Below are positions 10,507-21,829 of a DNA stretch of 64,000 bases, piece by piece. How positions within the stretch are numbered: the first letter of the stretch is position 1; every line of letters begins with the position of its first letter. The stretch is from assembly GCA_964016985.1 (NCBI GenBank), contig OZ024823.1, forward strand, positions 64,748,514-64,812,513. The letters are read 5' to 3'. Both the position numbers and the translations under genes were made by a program. The notes under the pieces are model-generated. The model had not been told where the DNA came from, searched no databases, and saw only the letters and a program-made list of their open reading frames with translations. The stretch comes from Anodontia alba. Taxonomy: Eukaryota > Mollusca > Bivalvia > Lucinida > Lucinidae.

Positions 10507-11822
10507 TAAACGCCATTGATAAATATGAGGCACTTGATCCACTGCACCATGTAAAGGAAATCTGCCCCATATCAGTTGATGACCTTAGAAAAGAACAGAG
10601 ACAAGATCCCTATTTCAGGCCAATGATGACAGAAGAGAAAATAGTTCCTGAAGACAGAAATGAGGCAAACAGACTAGTGGCAGAGTCACAGTATTACATC
10701 ATAGACAACGGAATATTGTACCACCTATATCAACCTCTAAGTAAAGGTCATAAGTGGACAGATGTAAAGAAACAACTTGCAGTACCATCCAAGATGCGTG
10801 ATGACGTTCTAAGATCTTACCATGATGCACTGACTGGAGGTCATCAAGATCAAGAAAGAAGCTACGAGGCTATCCGCTTGAAATATTACTGGCCCAAACT
10901 GTATACTGATGTCCAGACTTATGTCAAAACTTGTGAAGAATGCCAGCAAGCAAAGAGATACATCCACAAGAAGCAGGCCCTACTCAAACCACTGCCAGTT
11001 GGTGATGTATTCAGTTACCTACATATAGACATCTTGGGTCCGTTACCTAAAAGTGATGAAGGCTTTCGTTACATCTTGATGATTGTAGATTCCTTCTCTA
11101 AGTGGACAGAAGCCCTGTCATTATACACACAAGAATCACGAGAAATTGCTTGGAAGCTGTATGATGAGATTATATGCAGATTTGGCTGTCCAGATTCTAT
11201 TCTGACTGATAGAGGTCAAAATTTTATGAGCTTGTTGATCAAAGAACTGTGTAAGATCTTCCAAATAACGAAGCTAAGCACCTCGAGCTACCATCCCGCC
11301 TGTAATGCACAGGTCGAAAGGACAAATTCTGTAGTCCTACAGAAACTACGGATCTATGGTAACAAGCAGCAAACAAACTGGGCACAACTCCTACCAAGTA
11401 TCATGTTGAGTTACAGGACTACTCCCGCAGTAGACTGTACTGGCTATTCACCATATTACATCTTGTTTGGCAGAGAGCGTAAGATGCCTTTAGATACAGC
11501 TTTAGTGCCATGTACTGCTCTGAACTATACAACAGAACAGCATCTGAACCGAATCTTAGACAATCAACAAGTAGTCAGAGACATACTGAAGGAAAACCTG
11601 CAACGAGCACAGCATGATAAAACTGCAGAGCAGCCGAAGTTTGAGGTAAAGTCAAATGTTTGGCTCTATGACTCAAGAACGCCTAAAGGTTTATCTCCAA
11701 AACTTATTAATCGGTGGACTGGTCCATACTATGTCAGTGAGAAACTGAGTGACTGCAATTTCAGACTCAGACACCTTAAGACACACAAGGCCGTAAAGTC
11801 TGTAGTCCATGCCAACTGCTAA
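10494..11822 (+). pseudogene. Gypsy integrase (HHCC zinc finger, DDE core, GPY/F tail), stop before C-terminus
   Basis: A 442-residue frame. The N-terminal HHCC finger is visible (H in SYHDALTGGH, CEECQQAK). Catalytic core: Asp in HIDILGPL, Asp in LTDRGQNF and Glu in AQVERTN, in the expected DDE order. The C-terminal part has NRWTGPYYV, the GPY/F module. A stop at 11820-11822 falls inside the HAN-RPYH block and the same frame continues to 12254, so the stop is a mutation. The enzyme would insert element cDNA into the genome. Confidence 0.9.
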
Positions 11823-12254
11823 AGGCCATATCATGACCCTCAAACAAGACCAACCAATCCTCCAGTAGGTATTCAGGAGCCATTAGCTGAAGATGATGCA
11901 TCAGATGAAGATGATGATGAAGATGAACTGGATGAGCATCAATCTAGGGATAAGACAAGTAATGAAGAGGGACAAGATAGTGGTGATGAGGAAGTAAAGG
12001 AGGATGCTTCTGAAAATGCTGACCAGTTCCGGGTGCCCAAAAAGATACTTCGAGCCTATCCAAATTTCAGAGGGGAAGGCAAAATGCTGTATAAGGTGAG
12101 ATACAGGAACACTTCCACAAATAAGACTGAGACAGACTACACATATGATACAAATTTACCAGAAGATATGAGGAAAGACTATCATATCAAATACACATAC
12201 TCTGGAAAGGTATGCAAAAGGCCACCTCAGAAATCAGTTACCAGTAATAATTAA
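11823..12254 (+). pseudogene. Integrase C-terminal tail after the stop (acidic linker and chromodomain-like end)
   Basis: Same frame as the integrase. An acidic linker (runs of Asp and Glu, about residues 20-70) is followed by ILRAYPNFRGEG and MLYKVRYRN, which resemble the start of a chromodomain. It ends at a normal stop at 12252-12254. The chromodomain reading is tentative. Confidence 0.5.
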
Positions 12255-13800
12255 AAATATAAATAAATAAATAACCACAATACATTATGATCCCACCACT
12301 CAAAAAAGCAAAACCTACATACATTAGTACACAAATTGATCAGTTATGATTATACTAGATAAACATAACAAATGGCATTATGGGCTATGAATTGAGTTCC
12401 CTTACGCATAATATGTCTACATGATAAATAGTTAGTTTCTTAAGTTAGCTCAGACCACAGTAACCCTTAGTATAGGAATTACTAAATTAAATCTGGATCC
12501 AGTTTTCATTATATAAATATTTGGCTGGGGGTTGGGAAATACTAAGTATGGCAAGCTTGACTTTGACCTAACTTGTTACTATGATTTTAATGCTTAGACT
12601 GCATATGCATAATGTAAAACCTATTAATCATGAAGTACAACAGTGGCAATATGGCTAAGAAACTGGCATTATACAATATGAGCGATCATATCAGTCATAA
12701 ACTGCAGGAAATATGAGGTACTTAAATTTTAGTCACTTTTCATTTAAGATTTCTGACAAATAAAATTGCGGACCTCCATAACGTAGGGTTTTGTGATGAT
12801 TTAAACAAGATAAAGCTATGTCCTGTTAGTACTAGATTTTAGGGGGAAATCAAAGTATTAGTGCTATAATCAAATTAGATAAAGTTTACTGTCTTTATGT
12901 TGATAATTTTATTATCTCGTTTGGGCAGATCAGACAAAAGGAAGGTTATTGTCTTTGTTCATATAATCTGAATACTAGACATGTTTGGAAACAGTAGTGT
13001 TGGATCAGTGGGTGGAGATCACAAAGGTGGCAAATTAAAATCTTGTAGTTATAGAAGATCTAAAATTGTGTTCTGGTATCTGAGTCTGTCAAGTTGAAGT
13101 TCACGCTCAGTAAAATTTTAACAAGCGATTAAAAATAAAATACAGTGTTTTAAGTATATATAGCAGTGGCACTTAACAGTGGTGAAACAATAAAATTGAA
13201 CTTCCAAGTTACAATCCAAGTGTCGAAGTACATGGAAGGTGAAAAAGAGACAGGATAGCTAGTTTTAAGAATATGAACTCTATACATTCAGAGATATTCT
13301 TCAAATATAAACTCCGAACATTCATCATGAATGTTTATTTTCTTATAATATTTGTTGTTTACTATATAATGCTTATAATCTTCCATGCATGCCTGTATAT
13401 ATATGTTTTATTTTTCTTCTTTTATCCCACCTGGCAGAAATATTACAGATCATTATTATAGTATGTGTGTATTATTTAGCAGTGAGATAGTGGATTAATG
13501 AAGGAGAATATATCACAGTCCACATACATTAATGTATTTACAAGTGTGATTTGCTTTGTTGGTCCATGTTGCTGGGCATTGGGCATGGTCAGGCGGCACT
13601 GTACATTCACTTTCCAAATGATTAAACTCCAGACACTACATGTATGTCATCAAATTTTGTTTTCCGAGTGTTGGTGTCTGCATAACAGGGCCAGATTAGC
13701 AAGTCGTACGTATATTTTATGTTGTATATAGAAAATGTAAATAGTTAAGATGGTTTTAAAGAACAATAAGCCTTCAATTAGAATTTGCAGGAGCAAATTT
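12255..13800. other. Gypsy 3' non-coding region
   Basis: About 1.5 kb between the integrase and the 3' LTR. No envelope-like gene or other domain is visible; the open frames at 13273-13461 and 13498-13731 are short, without motifs and unsupported. The length is larger than usual for a 3' UTR. Confidence 0.55.
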
Positions 13801-13818
13801 AGTTGGAGGAGGAGCATA
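13801..13818 (+). promoter_or_regulatory. Polypurine tract
   Basis: AGTTGGAGGAGGAGCATA directly before the 3' LTR; purine-rich, as needed to prime plus-strand DNA synthesis. Confidence 0.6.
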
Positions 13819-14536
13819 TATCACCGGGGTAATTAAAAGTAATAATTACTTTAATTACTCTCATTAAAATTTAATTAATATCATTATATTTTGAAGTTTT
13901 TTAAAATTATTAAAATTCATATTCAGTAATATACATGAAAATACCTCATGTCCTTTAAAACCATTTTCAGAATTATAAGTTTATATTCAAAATGATATTT
14001 TGAATCAAAGTATTCTGATAAGGTGGTCAATATTAATTAGGGACTCAGCACTTGTGTCTTTCTCTGTGTAGAAGAGTCTAACATGTGATCAAGGAGTGAT
14101 AGCCTCAGTCTGGTCTTATCATTAACTAAGGTCTGCCCATATTAGGTAGTCAGGTAAGACATATCAGTTACATCTGTTTATATATCCAATGAAAAGTAAG
14201 ATAAGAAAGGTTTGTCTGGTTTGAGAATGAGGCTGTGTCTGGGATGCTGGGAGTTGTGTTAGGGGAGTCTTAAGTTAGCTATAGAGAGGGAAAGACAGAT
14301 AGATATGTTTTGAATTTTAATTGAAGTAAAACAGAATAAATGAACAAAATGTAGTTTCAGTTATAATAAAATTATTTCATCAATAGGGACTGCCAGGTGG
14401 GAAGAAGTGGTATGATAACTAAGAAGAAATTAAGAATATAATTAAATAAACAGTACAAGCAAAAATGGTGATTGACTAAGCAGTTAATTCCCCATTAAAA
14501 TAATTAAACTTTAATTGGCCCAAGGTTACAGGTCAA
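13819..14536 (+). repeat. 3' LTR of the Gypsy element
   Basis: Pairs with 3046-3763. It is followed by the ACTCT target duplication at 14537-14541. Confidence 0.88.
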
Positions 14537-14541
14537 ACTCT

Positions 14542-15259
14542 AATAAAATTTCCCTATATTATATATTTAGAGTTTATTTATCTACACCTCTCTAGATTAC
14601 AACGATTAGTATACAAGTCTAGTTGAGGTACATATTTCATTTGGTTTATTGTATGTGGAAATAGCTGATCGCTTATGCTGTTATTCCATATTATATTATC
14701 TATTGATGAATTATATAAGGAATCTAGGTCAGTTGTGCCCTTTCTGAACTCTAGAATAAATTATTAATAGAAGAAAATTATATTAAGGCATTTATATTTC
14801 GATACGCTTTTCCTTGCCTTTCACTTTTCTTCTGGATCATCTAAGACTACGATAGTAATGCTCCAGATAATTTATGTCTCAGTTATAGAATTTATTACGC
14901 TGAAGATTCTTTATCTGAGAATAATAATTTTACTATGATTACGATTGGAAATTATTTGAGGATGTGAAACTTATAAAAAGCTAGATCTAATCTACGTACA
15001 GTATAGGTCTACATTATCTATTATGAAGGAATAGTTTGCTTCGACTAGCACTAATCCCTCTACTATTCACACTTATAAAAAGAGTCCATGTCAATCAAAG
15101 TTTGCTTGGACCTTTGGAATAGACAATTGGATAGATATTCAGCAAAGGCATTTAAGTTCATATTATATACTTTTTGTCTACTTAATTATTTAATTGGCTA
15201 TGTAACCGTTCAGAAACCGTCACAGTCAATTATTTTCTTAGGTCTAAAAGTATAGACCT

Positions 15260-15291
<32 letters not shown>

Positions 15292-17933
15292 AAATGCTTA
15301 GAGGGTAATTAACGTAATGATTGTTTACCTCAAAATAGCAGATACAATTATATTCAAATTAATCATCCCTTGTCCTACTCTTTCGTTTAAGAGTAAGACA
15401 ATGGAGGAAAATATCTTTTATATAAAAGGCTTAGATGGTAATAAACGTAACGAATACTTTACCTCAAAATAGCACATGCAATTATATTCAAGTTAATCAT
15501 CCCTTTGTCCTACTCTATACGTTGTAGACCTAGACAATGGGGAAAAGAATTTTCATTATGATTCGGTAATGAAATAAGAAACATTTCATTATCTCTAGCC
15601 CCTTTTATGGTTACATTCGCTAAAGGGATCAACAGTTCTTCTCACTATAAGAATTCAATTTCTACTTGCGAGTAATTGAAAGAATACTATCTTGATATCC
15701 CGTTCGCTTCAAGATAAAGGTCCTTATATAAATTTCTTTCGGGAACTGGATAATTATTTCTTAGATATGATAGCCATTTCAAGACGTTTCGATGGGTCAT
15801 GAAATGCACTGTCTCAATTCATAATATAAATTTCGATTACATAAACTTCACAACATAGTAAGGACCGCACCTAAGTTTCCGGCCAGATCCTACTATTTCG
15901 TGATACGATTTTAATACTCCGGAAGTTCTCCGACTAAACATTTAGTAAATGAACTCGCGATTAGCATTTACTTTTTAAGCCAATAAGATTATTGGAAATA
16001 ATATATATTAACCGATATTATATATCTACCTTTATTAATCATCATGCTGAACTTGCTTTTATGTTTTGATTGACCTTTCTCGCTACGTCCCAGGTCAAAA
16101 TCTTACTAGCATTATTTACCCATCTCGTTATGTTTCAGATTAAAAAATATTGTTCCTAAACAATTTTAATAAGCCTTCTCCGTATTCACTGTGTAACATC
16201 TATATGAATACTCGATAATATTTTCAGCTCTGCGCTTGTTTAGATAAGCTAAAGACAAGCTCTAGTTGTTATAATGGATACTATCCTTCAATTCAGTTCA
16301 AGGACACATCCATTCAGATCCCATTATCTTTAATTCAGCCATATAAATTCTGATGACTAATAACTCATTTCTAGCTGCGAATACAGAAATAATGAGTAGT
16401 TTCTCGTGCATATTGGTTAAAGATGGAACGAATTATATCTTAACCTGTATGACTTCAAATTAATAATAATTTCCTATTTTATTTCTAATTATCCATGTTT
16501 AACCCTTGCGTTAGGGATCCTGGTACATGTAACTCTACTATAATTTTTACTCTGTATGGTTTACGCTTAGATCTCGAGAATATATATATATATATATTTC
16601 TTCCTGAATTCCGATACAAGCACGCAATTGGATATTATCCATTATTCAGAATTAGGTTTTTACTCTATACATATTCAATTCTAAAATTTTATTGAATATT
16701 TATCTTTTAAATTCCGGGCAGTAATTTTATCTACTTTTACTGGTCATTATCTCAGTTACGATTAGGACCTTTCCATCATACATTTATAAAATGTTATATG
16801 TAGAGTTATTCCTTGCCTGATAAATAGTTACGCTTAATGTTTTATTGATAGCAGGAATTTGCCCTGTAGTATAATTTTAATTTCGTATTTTTTATATTTT
16901 TCTCACAATTCTTTAATATAGACAGAATAGTAATACTATCTCTGAACTTATAAGTTAAGTGTTACAGAGACGATTAATCAGTAATTTTGTATAATATTTC
17001 TACAGAATGACTGTCGCCCTAATACATTCTTTCTGAGTCCATCTCTTTGTCTGAACATTTTGATTCATCATTACAAGTGGACATTAAATTAGTTTCTTGC
17101 TTTCCATGATTATATACTCCTGAGTAATTTTCATGGCAATCCTTTCTGGCAATAGAAAGATTCTATCCAGTTATTTCCTATTGCTTAATCTCAGCAGTAT
17201 GATAAAATTTAGCCATAATAAGGCTGTCTTACAGTTAGCTGTGATCAGCCTTATTCTTCTCCCCTTTATTGTTTGCCAAACTCTACATTGTGATGTTGGC
17301 AGTCTCTTTCTTTTCTTTATTAATTTGTCCAGGACACGAAACACCTTAATATGTCCAATGACAAAAGTATTTATCAGTCACTTAGGTTGCCCCATTTCCT
17401 CCCAGCAGATTTAGGCAACCTCTGTATTCTCTTATTGCCTAGTTTAAAAATACGTTAATACAATTAGTCTAGCAATACTTTAACCATAAATTTTGTATAT
17501 ACCTTTCCTTCTGATGGATAACTGAAATTCAGTTGAGTTTACTCCATCTACTCAATTATTATCCCCCTTTTTTAATTTGATCAAAGGGGAATGATTATAC
17601 AACAATATGGTTATTTCAAGTCTATGGTCTGTTTTTCGGAAATGGTCCTATCGCTCCAATTAAATAGACTCTAATTAGATTATAATTCTAATAGACTATT
17701 ACAATTAGATAATCTTCACATATCTAGAATTTATCCAAAATCTCCAGATATGTCAGTTCTCTATAGGAAACTCGACCGAGAAGACATTTCCTTATTAATT
17801 TGAGCCTCTAAGATAGACAACTTATAGTCTAGGCTTCTGTTTGACAACTTTTGTTTCGAAAATATTATCAACAATATTCCTGAGCTTACATTGCAAATGG
17901 AATATTAAGGTTATGTCTCAATGACTCATTTTT
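14542..17933. other. AT-rich non-coding interior of copy A
   Basis: No domain or long open frame. From about 15965 onward it is recognisably homologous to 31965-34185. The shared blocks include TGCGCTTGTT, an AATACATCCATT-type block and the end phrase TCTCAATGACT. Homology at this distance without coding suggests a decayed or non-autonomous element. Confidence 0.65.
15291..15550. repeat. ~130-bp tandem duplication
   Basis: 15291-15423 and 15424-15550 share GCTTAGA-GGTAAT, TTTACCTCAAAATAGCA and TTAATCATCCCTT blocks in order. No counterpart was traced in copy B. Confidence 0.8.
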
Positions 17934-19577
17934 ATGCTCCCCGAAGAATTTCGGGGGAGCATATAGTCGCCGCTTCGTCCGTGCGTCCGTGCGTCCGTGC
18001 GTCCGTGCGTCCGTCCCGCTCTTGTCCACGCAAATTCTCGGAAACTGCTTGTCGGATTTCAATGAAACTTCATGGGAATATTAAGTGTCAAAGGTGGATG
18101 CGCATATCACCTGCGTGTTCTGGTTCGATGATTTTTCCAAGAGTTATTGCCCTTTGATGAGTTCTGCATGAATATATAGGGTACTGTTCGTGTCCACGCG
18201 AATTCTCGGAAACTACTAGTCGGATTTCATTGAAACTTCATGGGAATATTAAGTATGGAAGGTGGATGTGCATATCACCTGCGTGTTCTGGTTCGATGAT
18301 TTTTCCAAGAGTTATTGCCCTTTGATGAGTTCTGCATGAATATATAGGGTACTGTTCGTGTCCACGCAAATTCTTAGCAAATACTGGCAGAAATTCAACG
18401 AAATTTTAATGGAATCTTAAGCAGCAATAGGGGATGCGCATATTGTTCAATCTTTCTGGTTAGATGATTTGTCACAGAGTCATGCTACTTTGTTTAAAGC
18501 TGCAGTGTAAGGTCACTGGCTATTTTTAGAAAAGAATTTGTCAACACTCTAGTGCCTACATTTATTGATGGATTTTGATATAACTTCAAACAAATGTTGG
18601 GTATGATAATATCTTGAGCATGTTTGACATTCAGGGTCCTGGGCTCAAGGTCAAGGTCACTGTGGCTATTTTTAGAAAAACTTTGTTTTTGCTCTAGTGC
18701 CTAGATTTATTGATGGATTTTAATATAATTTCACAAAAATGTTGAGTATGATAACATCTCAAGCAATTTCAATTTCCAGTGTCCTGGGCTCAATGTCAAG
18801 GTCACTGCAGCTTTTAAATATCTTGACCATGTTCGACATTCAGGGTCCTGGGCTCAACGTCAAGGTCACTGTGGCTATTTTTAGAAAAACTTTGTTTTTG
18901 CTCTAATGCCTTGATTTATTGATGGATTTTAATATAATTTCACAAAAATGTTAAGTATGATAACATCTCAAGCATATTCAATTTCCAGTGTCCTGGGCTC
19001 AATGTCAAGGTCACTGCAGCTATTTTTAGAAAAAATCTTTGTCATCGCTCTAGCATCGTCATTTGCTGATGGATTTTAATATAACTTCACACAAATATTG
19101 GGTGAAATAATATCTCGAGCAAGTTTAACTTTCAGGATCCTGGGGTTAAGGTCAAGGTCACTGGTTATTTTTAGAAATATAAATTGTCATCCCTCTAGTG
19201 CCTACATGTATTGATGGATTTTAATATAATTTCATACAAATGTTGGGAAGATAATATCTCTAGCAAGTTTAAATATGACTTCACACAAATGTTGGAGCAT
19301 GTTTGACTTTCAGGGTCCTGGGCTCAAGGTCAAGGTCACTGTGGCTGTTTTTAGAAAAAAATATTGTTTTTGCTCTAGTGCCTACATTTATTTTAATATA
19401 ACTTCACACAAATGTTGGAGCATGTTTGACTTTCAGGGTCCTGGGCTCAAGGTCAAGGTCACTGTGGCTATTTTCAGTGAGTATACACAGTATACCGCTC
19501 TTTATCTAGGATAATGTTTCCTGTTCCGACTATTGCATGTTCGGGGAGCATCCATCGGTTTCACCGATATTCTTGTT
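17934..19577 (+). mobile_element. Helentron/HINE-like element (CCCCGAA ends)
   Basis: Starts with a stem ATGCTCCCCGAA-GAA-TTTCGGGGGAGCAT, then ATAGTCGCC and a GCGTCCGTGCGTCC tract. It ends with GTTCGGGGAGCAT (inverse of the start), an ATCGGT-TTC-ACCGAT hairpin and ATTCTTGTT. It lies in a T run of the inverted-repeat element: copy B shows the uninterrupted site at about 34180. The core has two ~180-bp units (18010-18400), then ~150-200-bp units containing GGTCCTGGGCTCAAGGTCAAGG. Confidence 0.85.
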
Positions 19578-19896
19578 CTTTTGGGAGCCAATAGTTGTTT
19601 CCCAAAAAGAAAAAAAGTGGGGTCGGGAGGTGGGGGGTGGGGGGACCAAATATTAGGTTTCTGAGGCTTAAGAACTGGCATCCTCTAGAGTCTACTATTA
19701 ACGTATAAGGTAGTTAGACCATAACACCTTAAAGATATGTTATATTTGTGAATCTAGATCATTCTTTTTATTAAATATAGAGTTAGAATGTATCTGATTC
19801 CTTAGAGTTTCCTGAGTCTTAAACCAGAAGTGGTGGGATATAATTTATTTGGTGTTAGAATTAGAAGAACACCTCCCTCCTATTCTGCAAATTCTA
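19578..19896. other. Right interior of copy A
   Basis: Closely matches 34186-34471 in copy B. It starts with a G-rich tract (19615-19647) that is also present in copy B. No coding potential. Confidence 0.75.
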
Positions 19897-19990
19897 GCAC
19901 ATTATCTATAGGTTAATGTATTGTGCAGTTAAAATGAAGTTTTTTAAAAGTAAAACGTATTTTAACTATCAATACTTAACCTATAGATAA
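19897..19990. repeat. 94-bp imperfect palindrome near the right end of copy A
   Basis: Reads GCACATTATCTATAGGTTAA, then GTATTG, AGTTAAAAT and GTTTT, a short centre, and the inverted blocks AAAAC, ATTTTAACT, CAATAC and TTAACCTATAGATAA. Each half matches an outer end of the element. The same palindrome occurs at 34472-34564 in copy B. Confidence 0.9.
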
Positions 19991-20008
19991 TCAATTATGA
20001 TCCGTCCT

Positions 20009-20037
20009 CCCCCCCCCCCCCCCCCCCCCCCCCCCCC
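20009..20037. repeat. Poly-C tract
   Basis: 29 consecutive C in the right terminal unit of copy A; copy B has a short CCCCCC there. Confidence 0.9.
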
Positions 20038-20071
20038 TTCGCTTATCTCTCCTAATTGTGTCTATTGTTTT

Positions 20072-20264
20072 TCACATAAAAGAAACTGACATGTGACCAA
20101 TTGAGCGGGAGGAGTTACGTCACACAGGTAACTGCCTAAGGGACCTTCTGGTTGAAGACTTTAATTGACGACTGAAAGGTCGTTTTTCTATGGAAGGTGT
20201 GAGAATAGAAGAGAATAGCACATTATCTATAGGTTAAGTATTGAAGTTAAAATACGTTTTACTT
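20072..20264 (-). repeat. Right terminal inverted repeat of copy A
   Basis: Reverse complement matches 958-1134 with few differences. It ends GTATTGAAGTTAAAATACG and TTTTACTT, followed by CATTTT. Confidence 0.85.
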
Positions 20265-20982
20265 CATTTTTGAAGCAATCATAATGAATCTTGCTCAAAA
20301 TGTTTGTCTTGATGATTTCTAGGTCAAGTTTGAAACAGGGTCACATGGGGTCAAAAACTAGGTCACCAGGCCAAATCAGCAGAAAACTGTTAACATTCCA
20401 AAGGTCACATTTTTTAAATAATCATCATAAATATTGCTCAAAATGTTCGTCTTGATGATTTCTAGGTCTAGTTTAAAACTGGGTCACTTGATATCAGAAA
20501 CTGGGTCACCTGGCCAAATCAAAGGAAAACCTTGTTGATGCTCTAGAGGTCACATTTTTGAAGTGATCATCATGAATCTTGCTCAAAATGTTTGTCTTGA
20601 TGATTTCAAGGTGATGTATATTTTTCTATCCAGTGACTTTCTTAAGTTTTTCCGTTTAGGTCAGTTTCTCAGTAATTATTGGTGTTACAGAGTGATATTT
20701 GGTACTTGTGAAGTGTTGTGTTTAGGTCAGTTTCTCAGTAACTATTGCTCCTACAGCCAGTGATACTTAGTACATGCATACATCTTAGCATGGCCTCTTG
20801 AGTGCAGTCATCCATATTTGACCTTGACCTTTATTTCACAGTCAATTAGACATTGTCTTACTTGTTAATATAATCATTTTGAATTTTGGTCAGAATGTTT
20901 GCCTTGATCAGTTCTAGATCAGGTTCTCAAAGTGCTATGATGCTCAGGTGAGCGTTACAGGGCCATCATGGCCCTCTTGTTT
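20265..20982 (+). mobile_element. Helentron/pearl-like element, right part with 3' end
   Basis: Continues the 146-bp repeats of 1-957 (units near 20270, 20400 and 20550). Towards the end it has GCTCAGGTGAGC, the inverse of AGCTCACCTGAGC, then a perfect AGGGCC-ATCAT-GGCCCT hairpin and CTTGTT. Together with 1-957 this is one element split by copy A. Confidence 0.85.
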
Positions 20983-21467
20983 GGTGACTTAGTGTATAAA
21001 TTCAGAAAAATATATGCTTGCAATGACTTCAGTACCCAATTTCGTAAAATCATTCTTCGATATAAAAAGATTGGGTACAACATAAATGTTATACGACAGA
21101 CTGCATGCATGGTTGTTAACCCAATCACGGTTAATAACTTTGCTTCCCTCTTTAATTGCACGCCGGCGGGTTAGGCCTCAGATTCTATGATGGTTCCAGC
21201 GTAAAGGCTTACTTGAAATTTAATATTGGGTAATGTTGGTTGGTACTTGATGCTTTATCTTTGGTCGGGCCCACCAGAGTCTAACTGTTGGTTTTCTTTT
21301 GCTCCAGCATTTCAGTTGTTTTGTGCTGTCGAGTCCTTGTCGTTGTTGCATCTCTGTAATTAGTTGCTTTTTTGTGTTCTTGGAGATGTAGCACTGATGA
21401 GTTAGGAAGCCTTCATGCGGACTGAACAAATTATGTCTAACCATGGCAGAAGTAAGGGCGAGGATTG
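20983..21467. other. Unassigned sequence
   Basis: Open frames of 68-99 residues on both strands (20955-21174 and 21220-21519) carry no motif I recognise. No repeat is obvious. Confidence 0.4.
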
Positions 21468-21829
21468 TCCAAACACTAATGAAGTATACGCTATATTGTT
21501 CCAAATAAACTGAAAACAAGAATAATAACTCAAGTCCTGTCAGAAGATGATGTTATTTGAAAGTAGTGTACCCTGGATGTTTGGACACCTCAGCCCCATT
21601 CAGTACTAGTTCTAAACTTTAAGCAAGTACCTATTGTTGTGCCGAATAATTATAGGATGCCTGAGGGGCAAACAGTGTGGACCCTGATGGGATGCCGCAT
21701 TCTGTGGCATCTCATCTGGGTCTACACTGTTTACTCAGGCCTAACTATCCAAACACTTATGGTGTATACGCTATATTGCTCCAGATAAACTGAAAACAAG
21801 AATAATAACTCAAGTCCAGTCTCTGAACC
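21468..21829. repeat. Pair of ~80-bp direct repeats flanking a palindrome
   Basis: 21468-21546 and 21749-21829 match closely (CCAAACACTNATG...GTATACGCTATATTG...CTCAAGTCC). Between them lie ~110 bp of other sequence and a palindromic MITE, so this is a local segmental duplication around or beside a MITE insertion. Confidence 0.8.
21657..21745. mobile_element. Palindromic MITE-like hairpin
   Basis: Two ~40-bp arms are inverted: GCCTGAG, AAACAGTGTGGACCC and GATGGGATGCCGCA pair with TGTGGCATCTCATC, GGGTCTACACTGTTT and CTCAGGC around a TTC loop. A related hairpin lies at about 37323-37375. Confidence 0.8.

Larger units (their letters stand above)
3046..14536 (+). mobile_element. Ty3/Gypsy LTR retrotransposon, broken and interrupted
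   Basis: Two 718-bp LTRs flank gag, protease, reverse transcriptase, RNase H and integrase in Gypsy order. The 5-bp sequence ACTCT lies on both sides (3041-3045 and 14537-14541). By eye the LTRs differ at about two dozen positions, roughly 3%. The body has several frameshifts, a stop after the integrase core and two large Helentron-like insertions, so it cannot move by itself. It interrupts the inverted-repeat element copy A. Confidence 0.93.
958..20264 (+). mobile_element. Large terminal-inverted-repeat element, copy A (unclassified, interrupted)
   Basis: The left end (958-1134) and right end (20072-20264) are inverted copies of each other. Outside them, the interrupted 146-bp host repeat is restored if the element is removed, leaving CATTTT on both sides (952-957 and 20265-20270), a likely 6-bp target duplication. 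Subtracting the Gypsy element (3046-14536) and the Helentron-like insertion (17934-19577) leaves about 6.2 kb. No protein domain is visible in that remainder, which is AT-rich and contains short tandem repeats. A second diverged copy lies near 31960-36150. The 6-bp duplication and long inverted repeats recall Polinton/Maverick, but no Polinton gene is present, so class is left open. Confidence 0.8.

Noticed and set aside
12255..13800. An envelope gene that would make the Gypsy an errantivirus
   Set aside because: No open frame of useful length, signal peptide or transmembrane pattern in this stretch.
958..20264. A Polinton/Maverick
   Set aside because: Inverted ends and a 6-bp duplication are suggestive, but no polymerase, integrase, protease or capsid gene belongs to this element; the only integrase present is inside the Gypsy.
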